Source: Galerina marginata (Eukaryota > Basidiomycota > Agaricomycetes > Agaricales > Galerinaceae). Taken from it: a DNA stretch of 64,000 nucleotides. A program made the position numbers and the translations under genes. The stretch spans positions 620,001 to 684,000 of the forward strand of contig JAECYW010000001.1 of NCBI GenBank assembly GCA_023014335.1, in the 5' to 3' direction. Positions within the stretch are counted from its first letter, which is position 1, and every line of letters begins with the position of its first letter. The notes beneath the pieces were generated by a model. That model was not told the origin of the DNA. It searched no databases and saw only the letters and a list, made by a program, of their open reading frames with translations. Below, in pieces: positions 59,892 to 64,000 of this stretch.

Positions 59892-60625
59892 CTAATGTTC
59901 GAAATGGGCGTCTTTCGCGTATGTTTGATATGCTTGTCTTTGAAGACAGTTCAACGCAACTCGTTTGTCGATTTCAATATCCTCGATCAATCCCTCTAGC
60001 AGAGGATGAGATCTCGCCAGGCAAAGAGTGGTCTCTGACAGCTTACCTCGAGAAACGTAGTCAAGTTCAGGCCGAATATAACCCAATACTATCGCTCGCA
60101 TCTCCTGACCATAAAAATCGGTGTCGAATTCGTGCATGATATGAATTTCCTGATAACATTCTTAGTGAGCGCCGTTGTGAAGATTGCGGGTGCTTACAGC
60201 TGTTAACATCTTGTTCTTGTAAAATGGATTCCGTCCCAAACTCATAACCATGGGCAAGACCTTGAGATCTTCCGGTCGAAATTTGGGTTTGCTTTCTTCA
60301 GGAGGAACAACCTGAGCATAGCCGTAGTATACTCCAGTCTTGGCCACAGAACTCATGGCTGTGATAGCTTCGTCTGGCAGATTTGCTACGAAGGATTTGA
60401 CGCAGTGAGGGTCAATAATACATGGGACGAACCAGTGGGACAACCTAGATCCTTTCCGCCTCGTCCAAAACCTTTCTGCACTGGCCCAGCCAACGATATC
60501 GGAAAGGGAGGTTCGGGAGCGTCAGGGCCGACTACCTTTGGGCGAGAAGCGCGGCCGAAAGGGGTGCCTACTTCGGCAGAGGGTACCTCTTGTTTTGATA
60601 CATAATCTGCAGCAGTAGGAGACAT
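59892..60625 (-). CDS. FMN1: Riboflavin kinase
   Basis: Converts riboflavin and ATP to [23 protein letters not shown] leads to the flavokinase core [34 protein letters not shown] (the PTAN ATP/magnesium motif, joined across an intron), [28 protein letters not shown] and [20 protein letters not shown] (the catalytic Glu lies in the usual EXHI/MHEF region). The tail is [13 protein letters not shown] and ends DAHFEH. Length (about 190 residues) is normal for the monofunctional fungal enzyme. Divergent from TAF8. Confidence 0.92.
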
Positions 60626-60774
60626 GGATCGTATGTTGGAAGGAAAGAAAGAGAGTGAATTTAAAACCGAGGTAGCTATAGATAACAGCCGCGGCCGCAT
60701 GATACATACTTCCACACCGATCGGAGAAAGTGTAACCGACATTTCTTGTCTCCCAACTTGGACCTCCTGCTATC
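60626..60774. promoter_or_regulatory. Shared divergent promoter of FMN1 and TAF8
   Basis: A gap of 149 bases if the TAF8 start at 60775 is right. If TAF8 instead starts in the frame used downstream (ATG at 60697 or 60624), the shared region shrinks to nothing, which argues for 60775. No TATA box was seen. Confidence 0.4.
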
Positions 60775-61790
60775 ATGGATTCCCCATATCCCAATTACAG
60801 CAGCCACTACCCAAATCCACTATCCAGTCTGTCACTCCCAGTATACCCCAGCCCATTGGTTACTTTCCACCCTACCAGGGTCAGACCCAGGTTCAACAGC
60901 CTCCAAAGCAAACTCCAGCAGAAGCCGCGTCTTCTGATCCTGCCGATCCTGCTGTAACGCCAGAAGTTGCTTCAAAAGCCCTACAAAGACTCGTTTCGTC
61001 TGAACTGAAAAATGCAGGATTTGAGAGGGCAGTTCAACCTGCGCTCGAACGTCTGGAGCACGAAGTCGCGACATGTGAGTTTGTTCAATCATATTCATAT
61101 GCACCCCTTGGTTGACTCCCCTTCATCCAGTCGTACAGCAGTTGTTCCAACGCGCCCATGAATACGCGAACCTTTCCAATCGTGCTGGAGCCATCGCTTC
61201 CGATGTCTTACTTGCCTGCGAAGAATTCGACATAGCACCAAAAGAGCTGTACCAGACAAAGAAGGGCACTGCGAAGAGGAAACATAGTCTGTGTCACTTC
61301 TTCTCCGCTGTTTTTATCAGTGCTAACCCTCTCAGAAAACCAAGATGCTGGTGTAAACCCACCTAACTTCATGTCTCTTATACCACCGCCTTTACGCTCT
61401 CCTTCACCGGAACTCCTTCCATCCGACGACGAAGACTCTCCTGCGACAGTACCGACCACGCTCCGGAACCTCCCATCTTACTTTCCCGACCTGCCACCGA
61501 AGCATACCTACTTGCAAACACCCGTATATATATTTCTTAAACAGCTTTTCTTTAGTACTGATGACTTGGTTGTCAGGCCTCGCCTCCCAAGAAGGCAGCA
61601 CTTCCATCCCTCGAGAAGAAGCTTAGAACAGCCGCTCTCGTCCAAGACTTCTTTACAACATCTCCTACTCGCCACAGAAGATAGCATGAATCAAGAAGAT
61701 GGAGAACTCTTAGGACATATCGTGAACTGGGAAATGAACGTTCAGCCCAGGAAAGCGATGGAAGGTTGGACCAAGATGATTGTGTATTAG
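60775..61790 (+). CDS. TAF8: TFIID subunit 8 (TAF8) with frame displacements
   Basis: Histone-fold subunit of TFIID that pairs with TAF10. After a Pro/Gln/Tyr-rich leader, VTPEVASKALQRLVSSELKN, AGFERAVQPALERLEHEVAT, FQRAHEYANLSNRAGAIASD and LACEEFDIAPKELY form the fold. The C-terminal TAF8 motif is LPSYFPDLPPKHTYLQTP and ASPPKKAALPSLEKKLRTAA. One extra base at about 61649 moves the frame after LVQD, and the sequence continues HLLLATEDSMNQEDGELLGH. A weaker case at about 61755 would give the ending RWKVGPR with a stop at 61777-61779 instead of 61790. The leader beginning MDSPYPNYSSHYPNP is two bases out of frame with the rest (two further one-base moves, or a different start). Confidence 0.8.
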
Positions 61791-61907
61791 CATTTCATGG
61801 AATTGGAAACCGACGTAGTTCTACGTGATGTCCTATTTTACGTATTGTGGACAATGAATTCAGTGCCTTTGGTCCTGAAACGAGTCTCGATCCCACAAGA
61901 CGACCGC

Positions 61908-64000
61908 TTAGGCATTGGACTCGGTAGAGGCTCGACCTTTGTGAGCTACGCCCCTTGATCTTTTCGGCGATGAAGCAATAACAGCTACTGGATTAGATGC
62001 TGCGACTAGCGTAATTGAACCACCAGATTCTCGCGTCGTTGTCGTCCTCAGTAATACTTTGCTGGAACTTCCCCGCCTAAGCTGAGGCCGCTCTTCTGAA
62101 TCTTCATGACCCAGATTTATAGACAGTCCAACATTGGTGCTCGTAGAGGCTTCAGCGATCTCGCCTTGAGTAGTAGTAGCTGGTTCCGAGGTAGGTGCAA
62201 TAACAGGAGTTTGTTCAGATGTGCGGGCTGAGACACCAGTTTTAGAAGTTCCGCCCAAGACCGTCGTTGTCTTTACTTTCTTGGGGGCAGGCAGAGTTGT
62301 GTCACTTAGAGCACTCTTTCTCTTCCGCACGCTCGTCGAAGTGGACCCCAGGAGAGGTTCTGCCGTAGGCAATGAGAGAATGGAATTAGTCGTGCCGCCT
62401 GCGTCCTTGGTGGTTTTTCTCGTCCGTCCTCGCTTAGCCCTGGAACGTGTTGTAGAGCCCGGAAGAAGCACCGCAAGGTCGGATACATGATCTGGGGACA
62501 CAGGATCTGCACTTGAATCGCCGTGATTCAGCTCGCCTTCGGGGGGTTCCAATGCTTTTCTCTTCCGCCCTCTTTTTGATGTAGAAGCCTGCGCGCCTTT
62601 GAGAGTTGAGTCTGCTAGTGTAGATAAAAATTGTGCAGGCGATGGGGCAAGAGTAGCATCCGCTGTAAGGCCATCGGCAAGGGTTACCACCTTCTCCGGC
62701 TGTTTCGAAACTTGGGGCTTGGGTGTTGGCAGGAGCGCGATACCCGGAGCGTCCGCCAATTCAGACTGAGGGACGCCATTTGTTGCCACTCTATCGTCTG
62801 CAGTAGAAAATTCCGTAAGTACAGCTACCGTTTCCACCGTTTTGGAAGCTTTTGGTCGAGGCTTTAGTTGGGTTGTAGGAACACCTGCCTTAATTGAATC
62901 AGGCTGAAAGGTTCCTTCTGTTGCCTTCTTTCTGGATTTCTTGGGAATAGGCTGTGTTTCCAGAGCTGGTTTAGGTAGGGGGGTCTGACTAGTATCCGCC
63001 GGTTCGGGAGTAGGTATTTGAGCGGGAGCACCTCCCGCCGGAACAGATTCCTTAGTTTTGCCTTTCCAAACGGCTTTTGGCCTTGGACGAGGCTTAACTG
63101 TAGACGCCGGTGTTGGAAGGATAGTACTAGGCGACTGAGAAAAGGATTCTTGTCCACCGACGGCAAGATTCAAAATGGACATGCACTCCTCGGGATTTCG
63201 CATCTGAACCAACTGACTGGGTCCGGCATTGCTGGGTGTACCAGTAGTAACGCCACCCGGATTTCCTGACGAGTGAACTGGTTTCTTCTGCAGCCTCTTC
63301 AGCTTATCGTAACGCATTCGACACTGACTGAACATGAGAATATGATGATTTCTGGACGAAAAAGCAATACTTACGTTCTGCCCGGTTTTGTTGTTCCCAA
63401 TTTTGAAACTAATCACCTTCCACTGGTTTCCGAGGCTCTCGACAAGTCCTAATAAATTCTTATCTTCTGCCTCGGACCAATCTATATTTGCAGGAGGATA
63501 GATTCACATGTTCATTCCACCGCTCTCGACACTGATCGTTCGTCCGTCCAGGAATAGCGGTGGCGACTTGCACCCACGACTTTCCATAACCAGCAACGGC
63601 TTTGCGTAAAAGCTCGTCCTCTTCTGCTGTCCAAGTACGCCGCCGCAGAGCCGGGTTAAGTGTCTTCTGCCATCGGCCTTGGCACTGTCCAGCTGTGACG
63701 TATTCAGAAACATTTCTGGCAACTAAAATATGAAGTTTAATAAATAACCAATACACCGGATGATGAATATGCTTACCGAGCTGCCAGTTATCAATTCCAC
63801 ACGATTGTACGGCTTTAACGAGCCTTTGATCTGCGTCAATTGTCCAATTATGACGATGTTGAGGAAGACCGCGTTTCATACAGTCAAGAGGTGTGCGATT
63901 TGTCTAGAAAATGACGCTTTAGAATTCTGCCACCAGGAAAAAATTCTCATCATACCCCAAGTGTCTCAGCCACATTGACCCAATCAACTGGTTTCTTCTC
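61908..64000 (-). CDS. MYB-repeat DNA-binding protein, partial at the right edge, with one frame displacement
   Basis: Several Myb repeats: VDWVNVAETLG at the window edge, then RHNWTIDADQRLVKAVQSCG, TAGQCQGRWQKTLNPALRRR, TWTAEEDELLRKAVAGYGKS, PGRTNDQCRERWNEHVN and IDWSEAEDKNLLGLVESLGN, ending GQNCRMRYDKLKRLQKK. A tail of about 450 residues follows, rich in Thr, Ser, Pro and Lys, with AT-hook-like KRGRKRKALE. The arrangement recalls Bas1/SNAPC4-type Myb proteins; the target is not inferable. At about 63492, between HVNLSS and ANIDW, one extra base moves the frame; as written a stop follows within ten codons. The N-terminus lies outside the window. Confidence 0.85.

Overview
This window is nuclear DNA from a filamentous basidiomycete, most likely an Agaricomycete mushroom. 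Genes are dense and sit on both strands. Introns are about 50-60 nt with GT..AG ends and appear in nearly every gene. The protein families are typical fungal core genes plus families common in mushrooms (a DUF6533-type seven-helix protein, a Zn2Cys6 regulator, F-box proteins). No prokaryotic, plasmid, phage or CRISPR feature was seen, and no tRNA or rRNA gene could be supported.

Left part, 0-31 kb, mostly housekeeping: ARP4, ERB1, a many-exon membrane protein, a DUF2423 protein, SmF, NC2-beta, a MAK32-type sugar kinase, an Sfp-type phosphopantetheinyl transferase, RPC6 (Pol III) with a long charged insert, an F-box protein, mitochondrial aspartyl-tRNA synthetase, an Ivy1-like BAR protein, mitoribosomal bL19m, a PABPN1-like protein, a Zn2Cys6 activator, an acyl-CoA dehydrogenase and a small probable mitochondrial protein. 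Many pairs are divergent over 110-240 bp.

Middle part, 31-50 kb: two tandem SIRT5-type sirtuins, AIM32, SCH9 and a small membrane protein. Then a gene-poor stretch of about 3.8 kb, a secreted cysteine-rich protein with a decayed tandem copy, a DUF6533 membrane protein and another empty kilobase. Right part, 50-64 kb: DPH1, NPC1/NCR1, an RNPS1-like SR protein, mitoribosomal uS11m, riboflavin kinase, TAF8 and a MYB-repeat protein cut by the window edge.

The most notable observation is a set of about 18 places in ten genes where the conserved reading frame is displaced by one nucleotide, always in the same direction (one extra base, or two missing). Several affected genes are normally essential (mt-AspRS, DPH1, TAF8, uS11m, SCH9). 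The plainest explanation is one-base insertion errors in the assembly. The uniform sign, and the absence of such breaks from most genes in the first 31 kb, make it worth checking against raw reads, RNA and protein data before the genes are called broken or the phenomenon is called biological.

Functionally the region is mixed housekeeping DNA: chromatin and transcription (ARP4, NC2-beta, TAF8, RPC6, Zn2Cys6, MYB), RNA and ribosome biogenesis (ERB1, SmF, PABPN1, RNPS1, DPH1), mitochondrial translation (AspRS, bL19m, uS11m), nutrient signalling and lipid traffic (SCH9, NPC1, Ivy1-like) and cofactor supply (FMN1, phosphopantetheinyl transferase). No biosynthetic cluster or mobile element was recognised.
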